The translations under genes and the position numbers were made by a program. DNA of 64,000 nucleotides from DATJPW01 sp963752855. GTDB lineage: Bacteria > Desulfobacterota > Desulfomonilia > Desulfomonilales > Desulfomonilaceae. Where the stretch lies: NCBI GenBank assembly GCA_963752855.1, contig CAVVZX010000020.1:1-64000 (forward strand). Reading direction: 5' to 3'. The notes beneath the pieces are model-generated. The model was given only the letters and a program-made list of their open reading frames with translations, was not told the origin of the DNA and made no database searches. The stretch's first letter is position 1. The number at the start of each line of letters is the position of its first letter. Positions 21,095-32,455 of the stretch are shown piece after piece.

Positions 21095-22106
21095 CTGTTG
21101 TAGTCGAACAGATGAGACATGGGCGAGCAAGCCACCTTACGGCTTTCTTGAGAGCCGCGATTTTCTCTTTGGAAATCTCATGGAACTGATGGTAACGCAC
21201 CACCATGTGGATAACGATTTCCAACGTGGTGATGGGAATGAATCCAAAAGAGAGGGCCGTAGTAGAATTCAGTGGGATGTCCAGAAGGGCCATTAGTCCA
21301 AGCACCCACAGCACACACGTCCCGAGGATCACGTTCGTGACTGCTGTCACTCTGAAACTCTTGAACACATAAACCGAAACCACCGTGCCGATAAGCATAG
21401 ACAAGAGGCCGAACACAATACCCGTCTGTATATTGTACCGGACGATCGCTTGCCTGAGCAGGGCCGCTCCGACAATCCGATGTTCCGTACCCTGCGGCAG
21501 GTTTTTAGTAAGAATAGCTTCTATAGCCGTGTCCAGTCGCTTGATCTCGGACGGATCGAACCTGCACGCATCCTCAATACGAATCAAAACACCGGCGGTT
21601 TTCAGGTCCGGGGATATAAGCAGATCCATTATGGGCAGGGCCTTTTTCATCTCGTCCAATTGTCCGGCGTCAGGGAGAGAAAGATGTTGGCTGGCCGTAC
21701 GGAGGACGGGATAATTCCCGAATAGCTTGCCCTTATTTTGAAATATCTTCAGATTGGTTAAGCTGACCACCTCAGCTATATTGTCCAGGCCCGTCACATC
21801 GCGAGTGATAGTGTCGAGAGCCTTAAGAAAAGCGGGATCGCCGACACCTTGCTCGGACTTAGCGGCAACGAGAATGAATTCATCATGACCAAAAATATCA
21901 ATGAATTTCTGATGCTGTAAGTACGAGGCGCAAGTGGTGTCCACACCGGATTTTAGTGTTGGGTCAGTCGTCAAACCGGCTACAAACACAGCAAGAGCGA
22001 CACTGATGACAGCCACCACGATTGTCAGGAGGACCCGATAATCGACGAGAATATCAAGCCAATTCTTATTGGACAGATCCAGCTTATCTTTTATTTGATG
22101 AGGCAT
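20384..22106 (-). CDS. RND/MMPL-family exporter, N-terminal half plus duplicated middle
   Basis: From 22106 the product reads MPHQIKDKLDLSNKNWLDIL with a first membrane helix. A large periplasmic domain follows (FGHDEFILVAAKSEQGVGDP, DITRDVTGLDNI-type segment), then membrane helices including LNSTTALSFGFIPITTLEIV and STTTAIGFGTLMVSSIPMVR. The frame shifts near 21010, between GVMVSY and the restart VLAMILTPAFF. Both copies of the repeat share this shift. The coding sequence then continues to about 20384, where it runs into the T-rich tract. The natural gene would pass directly from here to 19361 and on to 18698. Confidence 0.75.
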
Positions 22107-22599
22107 TGTCTATGAAATACCCAGTTCCTTTCACCAACTCCAGGCTGATTATTATCTCGTGCGATTTTCCCGCGGATTCAACAGGCCGGACCATCAGAAA
22201 CGCGCCAATTGGTTGCAGAGATTTGACTTTTGCCTGCGGCGACGACGGCTACAAGACCAACACAATTGAAACTTCGTGAGTAGTCATGCCGAGCATTTTG
22301 CTTTTTTTTTTAATAATGACAACCCCCCTACAGGAAACTATGACTTTGGGATCACTGAAATACGGTTCTGTAGCATTGTTCATAATCGTCGGCGAAATAA
22401 GATTCGGGTGCGCACTGGCGCAGGCCGCGGCATATGATTAATTTGGAATACAAGCATGATGCGTGTGGATTGACCGGAAATGGCTCACTCGGGGTACGAT
22501 TTGTCAGAACCGGGGCAAAAAGAAGGAGGCGACGGATTTCAATCCGGTGATTTTTGACTTCACTACCGAAGAGTTGTTTCGATATTGAGGAGAATTAGC
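22107..22599. other. Gap between RND and terC genes
   Basis: About 490 bp between divergent genes. It holds a T run at 22303-22312 and no supported gene. I looked for the manganese (yybP-ykoY) leader that often precedes terC genes and did not see its conserved elements. Confidence 0.5.
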
Positions 22600-23331
22600 A
22601 TGGATTGGTCGGCATTGACGTGGCCCACCTTGGGATGGGAATTTTGCTTGAGCGTTTTGTCTATTGTTCTAATAGACTTAGTGTTGGCCGGCGACAATGC
22701 CGTGGTGATAGCGCTGGCGGTAAAGGCGCTCCCGAAGCATAAACGCTTGCTAGGTATTACTTTCGGAGCGGGTTTTGCCGTGGCTCTGCGTATTGCGCTC
22801 ACTTACTTTGCAGCGCAGCTGCTCATGATCAGTTACGTGAAATTAATAGGCGGAATTCTAATTTTCTGGATTGCTCTAAAGCTTTTGGTACAGGACATTG
22901 AAGCTGAGGAGACCGGGCGAGAAGCCACAAACATCTGGGGCGCCATCTGGATAATAATGATTGCGGATCTCACCATGTCAACAGATAACATTCTGGCCCT
23001 AGCCGGAGCGTCCAAAGGCAATCTGTTTCTATTACTGTTCGGCTTGATTCTAAGCATTCCACTAGTGGTATTTGGGAGCGCTCTGCTCTCTCGGCTAATG
23101 GACAGATATCCGATAATTGTCTACCTCGGGGCGGCTGTGCTGGGAAAAGTGGCCGTAGAGCTAGTATTGACCGACCCGGTTGTGGAAGGGATGATACGGA
23201 TTTCTCATACCTCGCTGTACATATTGGAGGCGTTGGGCGCGGTCCTGGTGGTGGTAATAGGCAGGCTCTACCTTAGACATAAGAGGGCCGGAATTGTCAC
23301 GCCAGGACCCGCGTCAGCCTCGGCCGAATGA
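22600..23331 (+). CDS. TerC/YjbE-family integral membrane protein
   Basis: A 243-residue protein; ATG at 22600 follows the site attgaggagaattagc. It has seven or so membrane helices with the acidic metal-binding motifs of the family: LIDLVLAGDNAVVIALAVK in the first half and IIMIADLTMSTDNILALAG in the second. The C-terminus is a short basic tail. TerC relatives export manganese or take part in metal loading of secreted enzymes. It lies upstream of a P-type ATPase in the same direction but 590 bp away, so co-transcription is uncertain. Confidence 0.88.
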   Translation: MDWSALTWPTLGWEFCLSVLSIVLIDLVLAGDNAVVIALAVKALPKHKRLLGITFGAGFAVALRIALTYFAAQLLMISYVKLIGGILIFWIALKLLVQDIEAEETGREATNIWGAIWIIMIADLTMSTDNILALAGASKGNLFLLLFGLILSIPLVVFGSALLSRLMDRYPIIVYLGAAVLGKVAVELVLTDPVVEGMIRISHTSLYILEALGAVLVVVIGRLYLRHKRAGIVTPGPASASAE

Positions 23332-23924
23332 ATTACTGTATCCGTTGAAAGAACACGAGGCTTATATCACCGATTTGGAATTATTAAATTGGTAATCCGA
23401 GAAGTCGTCCATATAATTCAGTATCCTGAACCCAAGCTAAATTGAGCGTATGTAAGTCTAAAGATTAAGCTAGCGGTATAATGGTATTTTTTGATATTGC
23501 CCGACGCTTCTCTCAGCGTACACTTCCACCAGTTGCATGAACATGTAAAAGTTTTTTTCACTTGACCCTCCTGACTCGGTTCGGCATAATTGCCACACTT
23601 CCCTTCGGGAAACTTTGCTGTAATTTTTGCTGAGTTGCTTTTCCGTGACCTGCCTGTGAGACGGCCGGCCATCCGGCCATGAGAGTCGGACATGCACAGT
23701 CAGCCGGATATGAACATTCTTTGCGGTTCATGCAGTACCGGGCCTGCCCCCATGTTCTTTTTCGGGGATGCTCTTTCGCGAGCCTCGAAATGAGTTAAAA
23801 TTCGATTGCCGGGTCCCGCGCAAAGTACTCGACATTATTACAATCTCAGCAGAGTGGCGTCTTCTTGACTCCCCAGCAACCTGCGCACACCTTTCGCACC
23901 TGCGACATACGAAAGGAGTTCCGA
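23332..23924. other. Gap between terC and the P-type ATPase
   Basis: About 590 bp with no supported gene on either strand. A GC-rich inverted repeat (ggccggccatccggcc) lies near 23660-23680. I see no riboswitch-like element that I can name. Confidence 0.5.
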
Positions 23925-26883
23925 ATGCCTCGTACTACGCCGAGTGAAAATGCCATGCCTTCGGATCAAATTCTTAAGTACAGCCTTGTAGCAGGTGAAG
24001 CCTGGCACTGCTTGACGGCCGAGGCGATCGCGCAGAAGCTCTCGGGCCATTTGCACGACGGCCTGAGCCACTCGGTCGCGTCACAGCGCTTGGTGGAACT
24101 CGGCCCCAATGAGTTGCGCGAGGCCCCTCGACCGCCGTTCTGGAAACTCGTGTTGCAGCAGTTCGAGAGTTTCCTGGTGATAATGCTTATCGTGGCAAGC
24201 GTGATCTCCATACTGCTCGGTGATTACGTGGAGGGGGCCGCGATTATGGCCATCGTTCTTCTTAATGCCATCATCGGTGTGATTCAGGAATCAAAAGCGG
24301 AACAGGCGCTCGCCGCGCTACAGAAAATGGCGGCCCCCAATGCGACCGTTATTCGTGATGGCTCCAGGACAATAATTCCCAGCCGCGAGGTTGTCCCTGG
24401 CGATATCGTTATATTAGAGGCCGGCAACTATGTTCCCGCGGACGTGAGGCTGGTGGAAGCGGTAAATCTACGGATCGAAGAAGCGGCGCTTACCGGCGAA
24501 TCCGTACCGGTGGAGAAAAGCGCTAAAGAAATTCTGGAGACCGACATCCCCTTGGGTGACCGGCATAACACGGCCTTCATGGGCACCCTCATCACATACG
24601 GTAGAGGGCGTGGTATCGTAGTAGCCACAGGCATGCACACCCAGATGGGACTGATTGCCGAAATGCTCCAGACGTTGGAGGCAGAGCCCACTCCGCTCCA
24701 ACAGCGGCTGGATGAACTCGGCAGACAACTGGGCTACGGCGCCCTGGCAATCTGCGGTCTCGTGTTCGTTGTGGCGCTATTGAACCAGACCAACCTGAGC
24801 CTGATCTTTGCCCCCGACGGGGGGCCTCTCGTTTATCTGCGCCAGTTCACGACCCAAATCAAAGAGCTTTTCATGATTGCTGTAAGCCTGGCCATCGCAG
24901 CGGTCCCCGAGGGATTGCCCGCGTGCGTTACCATCACCCTGGCTCTAGGCATGCGAGAAATGATCAAGCGCCACGCGCTCATTCGGCGTTTGTCCGCAGT
25001 GGAGACCCTTGGATGCGCTAGCGTAATCTGTTCCGACAAGACCGGCACACTGACCCAGAACCAAATGACCGCCGTGCGCCTCTGGGTGGATGACCGCGCT
25101 TTTGGTGTGACAGGCGAAGGTTATGCGCCGCGCGGAGAATTTGTTTTAAACGAAAATCCGGTTGACATGACCCAGTACCCTGGAGCGCTCACCGCCCTGT
25201 GGGCAGGGGTCCTCTGCTCGGATGCTTATCTGGAAGAAACCGGGGCCTCGGAAGGAGCGCCGACTTATCGAGTAGTCGGCGATCCAACAGAGGGCGCTCT
25301 TGTCGTGGCGGCAGCGAAAGCAGGAGCAGATAAGATAAATTTGGAGCTCGCATATCCACGAGTTTGCGAAGTCCCTTTTGATTCCGAACGCAAATGCATG
25401 TCAACCGTTCTGGACGTGGCGGACCCGAGGCGCAACGACGCCGGTCCATTCCACGAGGATTCGACGGCATCAGGGAAGATGTACGTGACCACGTGCAAGG
25501 GAGCGCCGGATGTGATCATGCAACTCTGCACGCACTACCAAAGTGTCAGTGACGAGCTGATGCCGCTTACCGAAGACTTTCGCTCGCGTATCATGGGAGC
25601 CAACGAAGCGATGGCGCGCGAGGCCCTACGCGTCCTGGCGGTATCCTACCGGATGGCCGACGCTCCGCCCGAAAAGACTTCGCCGGAGACAGTGGAACAC
25701 AGCCTCGTCTTTCTAGGGCTTTTCGGCATCATTGACCCCGCCCGGCCAGAGGTTGTCCCGGCCATTAAAGAAGCTCGGACCGCGGGAATAAGAACCATCA
25801 TGATTACGGGCGATTATCCTGATACTGCCGCGGCCATCGGACAATCCATAGGCCTGCTGGAACCGGGGCATCGAGTGATGTCAGGAGCGCAAATTGACAA
25901 GCTGGATGACGCAGGGCTCGTCAAGGCCCTCGATACGACTGACGCGTTTGCGCGGGTTAATCCCGAGCATAAGATGCGGATCGTAGACGCGCTTAAGCAG
26001 CGGGGCGACGTTGTGGCCATGACAGGCGACGGAGTGAATGACGCGCCTGCTCTGAAACGAGCCGATATCGGCGTTGCGATGGGCATCACGGGCACTGACG
26101 TGGCCAAAGAGACCTCAGACATGGTCCTTACCGACGACAACTATGTGAGCATTGTGGCTGCCGTGGAACAGGGCCGGATTATTTATAACAATATCAGGCT
26201 CTTCGTATTCTTCCTGCTCTCTTCCAATGTGGCGGAGATCATGTGCATCTTTTTGCCCACGCTTGCCGGCTTACCGAGCCCGCTTTCGGCCATTCAACTT
26301 TTGTGGCTGAACATGGTGACGGACGGAGCGCCGGCCCTGGCCCTTGCCAAAGAGCCGGGTGACCCGAACGTGATGAAGCGTGCGCCTCGCCCCAAGACCG
26401 AGCCGATTATTCATGGCCCGGTGCGCCTGGGCATAGTGATACAAACTTTCACACAAACCTTTTCGACCCTCACGGCTTTTGCTTTAGGGCTCATCTGGCA
26501 TCTCCAGGCGACGAACGCGCTCCCGGAAAATGCCAATCCCCTGTTTTTTCTTTTCCAATATAACTGGACAGGTGTGAATGTGATGCACGCGGAAACCATG
26601 GCCTTCATCACACTTTCCATGTGCGAGTTATTCCGTGCCTTCACCTGTCGCTCGGAGCGGATCTCGCTTTTCCAGCTTGGTGTGTTTTCCAATCCGTGGC
26701 TGGTGGTGGCAGTCGCGGCGTCTGTTTTCATGCTGGTCATAACCGTTTTGATCCCGTGGCTCAGACCCATATTCGAGACCGTTCCACTCACACTGTTTGA
26801 ATGGGAAGTGGTGCTCGGTCTGGCGCTCATTCCCGGCGGTGTCGGAAGAGATTACCAAATGGTTCCTCCGGCGACAAGGATAA
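23925..26883 (+). CDS. Cation-transporting P-type ATPase (Ca2+-type, P2A-like), frameshift at the C-terminus
   Basis: The start at 23925 follows gaaaggagttccga. About 985 residues cover the full P2 architecture. The cation N-domain is HCLTAEAIAQKLSGHLHDGL. The A-domain has LTGESVPV, M4 has AAVPEGLPACVTITLALGM, and the phosphorylation site is CSDKTGTLTQNQ. The hinge is MTGDGVNDAPALKRADIGVA, and the C-terminal helices hold LLWLNMVTDGAPALALAKEP. The PEGLP motif in M4 indicates calcium- or sodium-type pumps rather than heavy-metal ones. Near 26835 one extra base replaces the expected end PAVSEEITKWFLRRQG (stop 26881-26883) by an unrelated tail. Confidence 0.9.
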
Positions 26884-27160
26884 AAGGAGTGAGTTTTCTT
26901 TCGGAAACATAGTGCGGCTGATCGTTGTGAGGGGGCGGTTTCAAACCACCCCCTGCGGCCCGGATCGTGTTTCCGATTTGAATGCCAAATGGTGTAAGGA
27001 ATGTGAGGAGACGGAGCTGAAAACGTTGTCGATCCGGCCTCAGTCTCAAACCGAAACGGTGCGACTGCCCGGCTCAAACGCCAGAGTTCCGCAAGAAACA
27101 AACGCTTTACAAACAGCTGACACTGTCTGATTTTCTGTGTCACGGATAAAGGAGTCACGC

Positions 27161-27304
27161 ATGGACAATTGGAACTTTGGAATCACCATGACTGTTGTCG
27201 GTACGGGAGGAACTTTCATCACCATGGCGATCCTGATTTTAGTGACGAACATTTTCAAGAGGGTTTTTCCCGTCTCCACCGAATCGAAATCTGACCAAAA
27301 GTGA
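27161..27304 (+). CDS. Sodium-pump decarboxylase gamma subunit (OadG-like)
   Basis: A 47-residue single-span protein with ATG at 27161 after aaaggagtcacgc. It reads MDNWNFGITMTVVGTGGTFI, then TMAILILVTNIFKRVFP and a short polar tail. Size, topology and position directly before the beta subunit (17 bp) identify it as the gamma (OadG/MmdC-type) anchor. This subunit holds the decarboxylase complex together in the inner membrane. Confidence 0.75.
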   Translation: MDNWNFGITMTVVGTGGTFITMAILILVTNIFKRVFPVSTESKSDQK

Positions 27305-27321
27305 AATGAAGGGGTAATGCA

Positions 27322-28475
27322 ATGATTGATAGCTTTATACAGGGTTTGTCGGGTCTTTCCATCGGAACGGTTTATCTTTTTGGCCAAGGCCTGCCCAATG
27401 TGATCATGTTGTTGATTGCAGCAGTGCTGTTGTACCTGGCCATTGCCAAGGAGGTTGAGCCGTTACTCCTTCTTCCCATAGGTTTTGGCTGCCTTCTTGT
27501 AAATATTCCTTTAAGCGACATGATGGACAAAGGGGGGTTGCTGAGATTCCTCTATGACATAGGCATTACCACCGAGATATTTCCTCTGCTGATCTTTGTG
27601 GGAATCGGGGCGATGACCGATTTCACCCCGCTTCTGGAAAACCCGAAGATACTGCTTATTCGGCGCAGCAGGGCAATTCGGTATTTTCATGACCCTTCTA
27701 CTCGCCCTGGCGCTTGGATTCAGTCAGTTGGAAGCGGTATGCATCGGCATCATCGGCGCCTGCGATGGCCCTACTGCCATTTACGTTACATCGCAATTCG
27801 CGCCGCAGCTTTTGGGTCCGGTCTCGGTGGCCGCGTATGGATACATGTCTCTGGTCCCGATAATCCAGCCGCCTATTATGCACGCATTGACCAGTGAAAA
27901 AGAGCGCTTGGTGCGTATGGAGATCCCAAGGGAGCCCACTGTTTCAACCAAGAACAAAGCTGCTCTTTCCCATTGTCGTCACTATGATAACCGGTCTTAT
28001 TGCTCCAAAAGGTCTGCCCCTGATGGGAACAGTCATGCTCGGGAATTTTATGAAGGAGAGCGGCGTGGTGGGTCGCCTGGCAGGCGCGTCTGAAAATGAG
28101 ATCGCAAACATGGTCACCTTATTCCTCGGCTTGGCCATCGGCGCTACTATGGAAGGCCACATTTTCCTAAAAGCCGAAACGCTGGCTATTTTCGGACTCG
28201 GTTTTGTAGCGATATGTGTGGATACCGGCGCCGGCGTGCTGCTCGGCAAAGTCATGTGCCGCCTCTCAGGTTGGAAAATTAATCCCCTCATCGGTTCAGC
28301 GGGGATTTCCGCTTATCCCATGGCTGCCAGAGTGTGCCAAGTACAGGGAGCGCGTTATGACAAGAAAAACTATCTGCTGATGCACGCAATGGGCGCCAAT
28401 ACCGGCGGCCAGGTCGGTTCGGTTATGGCCGCGGCCGTCATGCTATCGGTGCTCAAAGGAATGGGCCTTATTTAA
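27322..28475 (+). CDS. Sodium ion-translocating decarboxylase beta subunit (OadB/MmdB), two frameshifts
   Basis: Joined frames give about 385 residues. The N-terminal part is LFGQGLPNVIMLLIAAVLLY, with FPLLIFVGIGAMTDFTPLL. The middle block is LEAVCIGIIGACDGPTAIYV and SLVPIIQPPIMHALTSEKE. The last part is LGLAIGATMEGHIFLKAETL with NPLIGSAGISAYPMAARV. These are the signature segments of the beta subunit that couples decarboxylation to Na+ export. Frames change near 27660 and 27950. No carboxyltransferase alpha or biotin carrier gene is nearby, so those must be encoded elsewhere. Confidence 0.88.
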
Positions 28476-28536
28476 ATTCTGTTCGAAGATTATTTCGAAA
28501 CCTGACGTGCTATTAAATCATGCGCTACGGTGGGAC

Positions 28537-28569
28537 AGGGGCGGTCAATTGTAACCGCCCCTAATTTTT
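28537..28569 (+). terminator. Rho-independent terminator after oadB
   Basis: A perfect 9-bp stem aggggcggt/accgcccct with an 8-base loop is followed by aattttt, 62 bp after the oadB stop. Confidence 0.85.
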
Positions 28570-28622
28570 GAATTCCTTATTAGTTTTCTTGAATTTAGAT
28601 TCTTGATGGACCTGCAATAGAT

Positions 28623-28929
28623 ATGTCAGATAAAGAAGACTTGGATTTTGAATCGCCTGTAGGATTCCCATAGATGGAGTTCTCGACCTTCATACGTTTT
28701 CCCCTCGCGAAGTAAAGGACCTCATTGACGACTATATTGAAGCCTGCTTGCAAGCTGATTTGTCCGAAATCGAATTATTCACGGAAAAGGTAAGGGCATT
28801 CTTCGGGATCGTGTATACTCGATTTTGAAACGTCACCCCCTGGTCGAACATTTTACTCAGGCTCCTCCGGAAGCCGGCGGCTGGGGCGCCGTGTTGGTCA
28901 AATTGAAAACGCTTCCACCGCGAAAGTGA
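28623..28929 (+). CDS. Smr-domain protein (MutS2/SMR nuclease-like), two frameshifts
   Basis: Three frames join into a compact Smr domain of about 100 residues. ATG at 28623 gives MSDKEDLDFESPV. After a shift near 28662 comes IDGVLDLHTFSPREVKDLID, carrying the LDLHxF motif. After a shift near 28775 comes HGKGKGILRDRVYSILKRHP and then GGWGAVLVKLKTLPPRK with the stop at 28927-28929. LDLH, HGKG and GGxGAT-like motifs are diagnostic for the family, whose members nick DNA or RNA. It would be a stand-alone small Smr protein in the cytoplasm. The ribosome site is weak. Confidence 0.75.
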
Positions 28930-28991
28930 TGATGAGATCATCTTATTAGCCATCTAAATTATGGAGCGAAATCAAAAAGGGAGGGTTCGAA

Positions 28992-30660
28992 ATGCCAACA
29001 AAATTGGCGTTCGTCACATATGAGACACCGTTCGCGCCTGCCGGTGGAATTGCGGCTGTCATGGGACGACTTCCTCATTACATACTCAAAGCGTCCGGCC
29101 TGGAAACGATTGTTGTCACTCCCTATCACCACAAGATTGGCAAGACGGCAAACCTGCCGACTCAGGAAGTCGGTCAAACTCTGGTAGATTCTCCGAACGG
29201 AAACCTGCCCATCAAACTGCGACTGTACGAAAAAGATGTGCTCTGGTATTTTCTCCAGCCTGAACAGCCCGATTTTTTCGCTGGCGACTCCCCATCCTTT
29301 TCGTGTGGGAGATACTCAGGATGAATCCGCTCGAAACCTTCTGAGAGATTCTCTTCTATTCGGCAGAGCAACTGCCAATGCGCTCCAGGAAATAGACCCG
29401 GATGCTGATTGGGTACTTATGATGCAGGATTGGGAGGCGGCAACGACGGCGCTGGCTCTGTCCGGGACTCAACATCGGATGAAGTTGTTCCTCACGCTCC
29501 ACAATAGCTACGATAGTCCGGTTACGGACGAACAGCTAGCTGAATGGGGAATTCAATACAATTCCTGTCCGGGAACGACCGTTCTCAATCGTGCTATACC
29601 CCGTGCGCAGAGGACAATTTTCACCGTATCGGACCAATTTGCCTCGGACCTTTGTGATGATGAATTTCAGTCCAAAATTATGGCCCCGCATCTGACCGAA
29701 ATGCTCCGGCCGCGACTTCTGGGCGTTAATAACGGGCCATTTGCGGATTTGGCTGTCGATTCGAGGGTTCTGCGGAAGGCTATGGCGGGCCATCACAGAC
29801 CAATTGCAGAATGGAAAGCGAAAAACAGGAAGAAGGCGCTTTTGGCGCTTAAAGACTTCCAACCGTCTCCGGAGAAACCGATTTGGGGCGATCTGGCGAA
29901 ATTTGAACCGGATCCTTCACTCTGCTGGTTTGTGATGGCTGGGCGGGACGATCCTAGACAGAAAGGTTACGACATCGCGGCAGCGGCAATCGAGACATTT
30001 CTCAAAGACAATGGCAAAGCTTGCTTCTTTTTCTTTCCTATTCCCGGTGACGAAGGGCTTCCGGGGCTGATCTTTTTGAAAGACTTGGCTCGCATGTTTC
30101 CGAAAAATGTTCTTGCCTTTCCATTTTTGTGGTCAGAGGGGTTCTTTGCCACGCTTCGAGGCGCTTCCTTCGGGCTGATGCCGTCGTTGTACGAACCTTT
30201 CGGCATGTCGAACGAGTTTTATCTTAACGGGACTCTTGGAATAGGCCGAGCTACCGGCGGTATCATCCAACAAATTGTCCCGTTGCGAGGAGTTTCATGC
30301 TTCAGTCACGCCGCGGAAGTCAGGGCGGCGAGATGGCATGGCTCCTCGGCAAATCCCACCGGACTGCTCTTTCGGGAGACGGATAGCATACAATCTTCAG
30401 AATGGGATTGGCAGGGCATAAATCGCGCGGCCTACAACCTGGAAGGCTTGCCTAACCGCCTCCAGGAGCGGAGAGGCGCCGCCGGCGACCCGGACTTACC
30501 GGGATATCAACTCTTCCGGGCCATATCCGATGAATTGCGCTTTGGTTTGAATGACGCTGTTCGGCTGTTCACTCAAAACCCGGATCTTTACTATCGAATG
30601 GTCACCGATGGAATAGCCTTCATATCAGAGGACATTCTCATGGGAAAGGGCCGCCGGTGA
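28992..30660 (+). CDS. Glycogen/starch synthase-like glycosyltransferase (GT5), one frameshift
   Basis: The product opens with KLAFVTYETPFAPAGGIAAV, the ADP-glucose-binding K-x-G-G-like start of GT5 enzymes with G-G spaced by context. The frame breaks near 29285 (FFAG/TPHPFRVGD). The remainder includes WVLMMQDWEAATTALAL, LFLTLHNSYDSPVTDEQLAE and the C-terminal acceptor motif PSLYEPFGMSNEFYLNGTLG with ATGGIIQ. The last is the conserved E-P-F-G / T-G-G signature of retaining synthases. Total about 555 residues, near the family norm. It probably extends alpha-1,4-glucan or a related polymer in the cytoplasm. The ribosome site aaagggagggttcga supports the start. Confidence 0.78.
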
Positions 30661-30844
30661 GTATTTGCGGAACGCCCTGGTTCGCTGAGCGTTGAGGATG
30701 AACGAAGCGTGGAGCAATACTGTCCACATTAACCACAAGCGCACGATTTCCGGAGAGGATTGACATCCAGTTGCAATATGGAGGCCGCCGGCTCCAGCAG
30801 CACTTCTAATTCTTGGGCGGCAGTTGATGAAATCAAGGAGGTCT

Positions 30845-31032
30845 CTATTCGACAATCCATTTGCTCAGCCGCTTCTCAACTTCCTCTTGAGAGAGGGTCC
30901 CTCGGTCTCAGCTCGCTCGATTCCTCGACGGACCTTTTCAATCACATAGAGATGATAGTGGATATCTTCAAGCGTGCAGTCGTCCGGCAGCTTCTTCAGT
31001 AACTGCTCGACCTCCTCCTTCGCTGTGTTCAT
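30845..31032 (-). CDS. Small antitoxin-like protein of a RelE/ParE-type module, one-base frameshift
   Basis: ATG at 31032, preceded by ggaggcgaca, encodes MNTAKEEVEQLLKKLPDDCT, then LEDIHYHLYVIEKVRRGIER. A one-base gap near 30895 separates this from LSQEEVEKRLSKWIVE with a stop at 30845. The layout (short acidic helix, central LPDDCTLEDI, C-terminal SQEEVxxRLxKW) is what I recall for antitoxin-like partners of RelE/ParE toxins. No intact toxin follows downstream. It may be an orphan or a decayed module. Confidence 0.5.
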
Positions 31033-31312
31033 TGTCGCCTCCGTTTTCTCGCGATCATGCCTACCTGGTAAGCATCATAAAAAACAAGGTGGTTGAAGCA
31101 TACCACGAGGCTTAGCGAAGAGCCAAGAGTGCACTGAAACGCCCCGGAAGAAAATACATCGCGTCCGTCGGAATGGATCGTTTATGAAATCGCGGTAAAG
31201 GTCTTTTGATTATTATGCTAAGAATCAGATAGGCGCTGCAGTTGTGGACTGGTGAGCTAGAGGCTTCATTGAATGAATGGAGTCTCATTGTGAGAATTTT
31301 CGGAGGTCCATC

Positions 31313-31840
31313 ATGAATAAATGCATCTTGGTTGCATTTGTCTTTTTTCAGTTTGCGTTCCTTGCGGAGGCGCAGGAATCATTTACTGCGCACGGCTCGA
31401 CGATCCTTTACACTCGGCCGGATAGCGCCAACTGGTTTGTGGTCAAGAACGGGATCGACGAAAGATCTCAGAAATATCTCCTGATGTTCCAACGCAAGCC
31501 GATTGAAGATGCGCAAGGTCGTCGTGTCCATCCGGTGATCGCCATCATATGCGAACCGGTCGAGGAGTCTGTCGATGTAATACGGTACTCCATAGCGATG
31601 CGGGCACAGGTCCCGTTCAACGTTAAGAAGGTCATGTCTCACCAGGACGGTAATTTTACCTATCAAAACGCGATCGGGTACGAGGGTGAATACGAAAAAG
31701 AAGTCTTGCACAAAGTTCTCGTAGGACATATGCGCCACAAGCAGGCAGGAGTTCAGATAATCTGCGATTCGTCGGAGGGCGTGTACGACAAAGTGGAAGC
31801 GGATATGAGAAGCTTCTTGCGCTCAGTGACTTTCAAGTAG
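31313..31840 (+). CDS. Exported protein of unknown function
   Basis: A 175-residue protein with start at 31313 after ttcggaggtccatc. It has a clear signal peptide (MNKCILVAFVFFQFAFLAEA, cleavage after AEA). The mature part is polar, with VHPVIAIICEPVEESVDVIR and AGVQIICDSSEGVYDKVEAD. I do not recognise a family. The two Cys in the mature part could form a disulfide. It stands alone on the plus strand. Confidence 0.7.
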   Translation: MNKCILVAFVFFQFAFLAEAQESFTAHGSTILYTRPDSANWFVVKNGIDERSQKYLLMFQRKPIEDAQGRRVHPVIAIICEPVEESVDVIRYSIAMRAQVPFNVKKVMSHQDGNFTYQNAIGYEGEYEKEVLHKVLVGHMRHKQAGVQIICDSSEGVYDKVEADMRSFLRSVTFK

Positions 31841-31928
31841 GGCGGACGCCCAAAGTTCGCCTCTGCGTAGTTGATCTTGACAATCGGTACGTAATGCCGT
31901 ACGCTTTTCATGAGAGGATATTCAGACC

Positions 31929-32171
31929 ATGACCGTTGTCAAAGCAAGCGACGCGCGAGCCCGACTGTATCGGCTGATAGATGAAGCCGCCGCCTCTCAC
32001 GAACCGGTCTTGATCACCGGCAAGAGGAGCAACGCCGTGCTGGTAAGCGAAGATGATTGGCGGTCAATCCAGGAGACACTGCACCTGCTTGCGATTCCTG
32101 GCATGAGAGAATCCATCATTGACGGGCTAAAGACCCCTGTCGAAAAATGCGCCACGGAACTTGAGTGGTGA
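31929..32171 (+). CDS. Antitoxin of the Phd/YefM family
   Basis: 80 residues: MTVVKASDARARLYRLIDEA, then SHEPVLITGKRSNAVLVSED and DWRSIQETLHLL. This is the standard Phd/YefM fold, which binds the operator DNA with its N-terminus and neutralises the toxin with its C-terminus. Its stop overlaps the toxin start by 7 bp, which couples their translation. Confidence 0.92.
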   Translation: MTVVKASDARARLYRLIDEAAASHEPVLITGKRSNAVLVSEDDWRSIQETLHLLAIPGMRESIIDGLKTPVEKCATELEW

Positions 32172-32431
32172 AGTGGCGACTAATTTATACCAGTCAGGCT
32201 CGAAAGGATGCCAGGCAGCTAGCGGCCGCGGGATTGAAGGAAAAAGCGGCGGATCTGCTGAAACTCCTGGAAAGAAACCCTTTTGAAGCCCCACCGCCTT
32301 ATGAGAAGCTGCTGGGAGATCTGAGCGGCGCCTATTCCCGAAGGATCAATATCCAACACCGACTCGTGTACCAAGTGATTGAGGAGGACTGCGTGGTGAA
32401 AGTGATCCGCATGTGGTCCCACTACGAATGA
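32165..32431 (+). CDS. Toxin of the Txe/YoeB family (RelE superfamily ribonuclease)
   Basis: 88 residues from a GTG at 32165. Family features are KEKAADLLKLLERNPFEAPP, YEKLLGDLSGAYSRRINIQH, RLVYQV and the terminal SHYE, which carries the catalytic His-Tyr pair. YoeB toxins cleave mRNA at the ribosome. It directly follows its antitoxin. Confidence 0.92.
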   Translation: MVKWRLIYTSQARKDARQLAAAGLKEKAADLLKLLERNPFEAPPPYEKLLGDLSGAYSRRINIQHRLVYQVIEEDCVVKVIRMWSHYE

Positions 32432-32455
32432 TGACCGGACGCCTGCTCCTGGAGT

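Noticed and set aside
22400..22599. Manganese (yybP-ykoY) riboswitch expected upstream of terC
   Set aside because: The conserved elements of that class are not visible in the 200 bp before the gene.
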